From an uncultured Ancrocorticia sp. (GTDB taxonomy: Bacteria > Actinomycetota > Actinomycetes > Actinomycetales > Actinomycetaceae), in contig CAJPTB010000016.1 of assembly GCA_905373325.1 (NCBI GenBank), positions 1 through 12,922 on the forward strand: 12,922 nucleotides of DNA. Reading direction: 5' to 3'. Positions 11,544-12,922 of this stretch are shown piece by piece. The notes beneath the pieces were generated by a model. The model was not told the DNA's origin. It did no database searches and was given only the letters and a program-made list of their open reading frames with translations. Position 1 is the stretch's first letter. Every line of letters starts with the position of its first letter. Position numbers and translations under genes: made by a program.

Positions 11544-11923
11544 GATGCTGTCTCCTTTAAGACGATGCTGAGTTCTACTCGACATCGTACGTCCGGGGGC
11601 CGCCCCGAGGCGAGTGCCGTCTCGCTCTTGCGGCTCCGGGCGTACGCTCTCGCAGCTTCGAGTGCTCTCTCTCGCGGCTGCGCGCGGCTCGCACTTGCGA
11701 ATGCGGGCAACCCGCGAAGATCCATCGCTGGGGAGCGGTTCCCATTTTCCTATTGTGGAGGCTGGTTTGTGTTAGCGTGGAAAGCATAAAGAGCCGTTCT
11801 GCAAGAAAGCCAAGCCGTTGTCATCTCAGTAGCTTCCGCGAGGCTGTCACGCACTATGCCCCGCGCTTGCCGTCGATGAGGGCTTGGGTCGAGACGGCTA
11901 GGACTCTAAAAGGAGATACAGTC
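11544..11923. other. Divergent intergenic region between the YbjN and lipoprotein genes
   Basis: No gene is supported. It must hold promoters for both neighbours, but I see no convincing -35/-10 pair. It contains a degenerate direct repeat: CGAGTGCCGTCTCGCTCTTG-CGGC at 11611-11634 and CGAGTGCTCTCTCTCGCGGC at 11659-11678. A TAGCGT (11773-11778) is a weak -10 candidate for the rightward genes. Confidence 0.45.
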
Positions 11924-12568
11924 ATGCGTAAATCACGCTATATTGCGGCAATTATGGCGGTGTGTGCGAGCTTCACGCTCGTGTCATGCAGCAGTGATGC
12001 GTCCAACGAGAGCGATGCGTCCAACGAAAAGGCCGCGAAAACCGATCCACAGGTCGAGAAGGCCAAATCCGAAGCGGTTGACAATGCGGGGGATCAGCCC
12101 GTCTCCTCGAACGCGAAACTCCCCGTCATCGCCTCGCGCAACGCCGGAGACGGCTTGCGAATCGATCTCAACGAGGTGACGACCTCCAGCGCGGCGACGA
12201 CAGTCGTTTTCACGGCGGTCAACACGAAGAAATCCGGCGAGGAGCTAGACATTGGGGGACATTTCGACGACGGCACGCACCGGGTGCCGGTGAATGACAA
12301 GGGGCGTACCAAGGACGGGGGGTATCACCTGTGGAACACGACCGACGGTGTGAAACTCATCGAAGGAAAACACGCGAAGGTCTACCGCGCCGCCTACGAC
12401 GCCTCAGGGGACTGCCTGTGCTCCACGAAGCTTAACAATGTCTCGGTCAAAGGCGGTGAGTCCGTCGTTCTCCAGACGATCTTCGCGGGGCTTCCGAAGG
12501 ACGTGACGACCGTCGACGTGACGATCCCCGAGGCGGGAGTCTTCAAGAAGGTCAAGGTGTCGCGATGA
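11924..12568 (+). CDS. Secreted lipoprotein, unknown function, paired with an OmpA-family protein
   Basis: The product has 214 residues. The N-terminus MRKSRYIAAIMAVCASFTLV then SC is a lipoprotein signal peptide with a Leu-Val-Ser-Cys lipobox (C22 lipidated), so the protein should be anchored on the outer face of the membrane. A disordered, charged linker follows (~23-65) containing SDASNE twice. Residues ~66-214 form a probable beta-rich domain (IDLNEVTTSSAATTVVFTAVN, then VYRAAYDASGDCLCSTKLNN with C164 and C166, and closing strands TVDVTIPEAGVFKKVKV). I do not recognise the domain; a DUF4352-like immunoglobulin fold is possible but unproven. The ATG at 11924 follows AAAAGGAG. The stop overlaps the next gene's start (ATGA), so the two are probably co-translated and act together at the cell surface. 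Confidence 0.88.
   Translation: MRKSRYIAAIMAVCASFTLVSCSSDASNESDASNEKAAKTDPQVEKAKSEAVDNAGDQPVSSNAKLPVIASRNAGDGLRIDLNEVTTSSAATTVVFTAVNTKKSGEELDIGGHFDDGTHRVPVNDKGRTKDGGYHLWNTTDGVKLIEGKHAKVYRAAYDASGDCLCSTKLNNVSVKGGESVVLQTIFAGLPKDVTTVDVTIPEAGVFKKVKVSR
11993..12028 (+). repeat. In-frame 18-bp tandem duplication in the lipoprotein linker
   Basis: AGTGATGCGTCCAACGAG and AGCGATGCGTCCAACGAA lie back to back, 16 of 18 bases identical, each encoding SDASNE directly after the lipidated cysteine region. Confidence 0.93.
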
Positions 12569-12922
12569 GCGCCCGGCGGCAGGCAGCGTGCGGAGCCTTG
12601 CTCGCGATCGGACTTGCCGTGGCGGGCTCATTCGGGGCCCGCGCCGCGGCAGACCCGAGCTCCGAATCCTCCGCGAGCCCGTCTGCGAGCGGCCCTAAAC
12701 AGATTCTCGTTCCCCTCGGAGGAAAGAGTTTCAAGAACATGGCGGCGCCGGTCCTTGGCGCGGATGAGCTGAACGCGCCGGTTCTCGATTACTACGCACC
12801 GATCGGATCGGCCGACGGCGCGGAGACGACGGTCGAAGGCGAGGGGGAGACGACCACCACGCTCTCCTCCGACGTGAACTTCGAGGTCGATTCCGCGAAC
12901 CTGACCCCGCGGGCGCGCGAGG
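12565..12922 (+). CDS. OmpA-family protein, N-terminal part, cut by window edge
   Basis: The frame is open from ATG 12565 for 119 codons to the window edge. Residues 1-28 form a secretion signal (MSARRQAACGALLAIGLAVA, then GSFGARA-AA with a likely cleavage after ARA). A Ser/Pro-rich linker follows. Residues ~45-97 precede the start of an OmpA-C-like peptidoglycan-binding domain: TTLSSDVNFEVDSANLTPRARE at 98-119, the family's first strand with the F-x-x-DSAxLTPxA pattern. The peptidoglycan-binding Asp and Arg residues of OmpA-C lie beyond the window, so they could not be checked. Its start overlaps the lipoprotein stop (ATGA), indicating one transcript and translational coupling. An OmpA domain in a monoderm would tether the complex to the cell wall. 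Confidence 0.85.
   Translation, partial: MSARRQAACGALLAIGLAVAGSFGARAAADPSSESSASPSASGPKQILVPLGGKSFKNMAAPVLGADELNAPVLDYYAPIGSADGAETTVEGEGETTTTLSSDVNFEVDSANLTPRARE

Noticed and set aside
10929..11789. Plus-strand frame across the YbjN gene
   Set aside because: It is antisense to the YbjN gene, which has clear conserved motifs and a good ribosome site.
11753..11923. N-terminal extension of the lipoprotein
   Set aside because: It would bury the signal peptide, whose ATG at 11924 has a strong ribosome site.
1..12922. CRISPR array, insertion sequence or phage genes
   Set aside because: No regularly spaced repeat-spacer array, transposase, integrase or inverted terminal repeats were seen; the repeats found are short tandem or paired duplications.

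Overview
The window reads as a stretch of chromosome from a high-GC Gram-positive (Actinobacteria). Supporting signs are the uniformly GC-rich third codon positions, an actinobacterial-type cysteine-free L32 beginning [17 protein letters not shown], a YbjN protein of the actinobacterial type, an HtdX-like MaoC dehydratase, a TetR/MMPL/YhgE efflux-type locus and an apparently leaderless gene. An Actinomyces/Schaalia-like member of the Actinomycetaceae is my best guess, but this is inference only.

Layout. Positions 1-222 (minus) hold the N-terminus of a YigZ/IMPACT-family protein. It is divergent from rpmF (531-698), which ends in a strong hairpin terminator. A large 799-aa gene (861-3260) joins a double hot-dog MaoC/HtdX-type acyl dehydratase to an uncharacterised Rossmann-like region. 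Convergent to it is a two-gene minus-strand operon: an 889-aa MMPL transporter (8198-5529) followed 10 bases later by a 740-aa YhgE/Pip membrane protein (5518-3296). The divergent tetR (8422-9057) and a palindrome-bearing intergenic region mark this as a self-contained regulated locus. The MMPL protein carries a C-terminal region (residues ~733-875) that looks like an ABC ATPase domain which has lost its nucleotide-binding residues.

Positions 9058-9977 are a small-RNA and debris region: a VOC/PhnB-like gene fragment (minus), tRNA-Gly(TCC) on minus and tRNA-Pro(TGG) on plus. A GNAT acetyltransferase (9977-10519) starts exactly where a leaderless transcript would. A 350-bp non-coding stretch with a degenerate 67-bp-period duplication and an AT-rich hairpin follows. 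Next comes a YbjN protein (11543-10872, minus) with an Ala/Glu-rich tail. The window ends with a lipoprotein gene (11924-12568) overlapping by ATGA an OmpA-family gene (12565 onward, cut by the window edge).

How they may work together: MMPL plus YhgE under a divergent TetR is a plausible envelope-lipid or drug export unit. The neighbouring acyl dehydratase fusion suggests fatty-acyl metabolism nearby, but it converges on the operon and a functional link is only inferred. The lipoprotein/OmpA pair is likely a co-translated cell-surface module. Several genes carry short tandem duplications (18, 24, 10 and 18 bp), suggesting frequent slippage in this genome. No CRISPR array, complete mobile element or obvious phage gene was seen.
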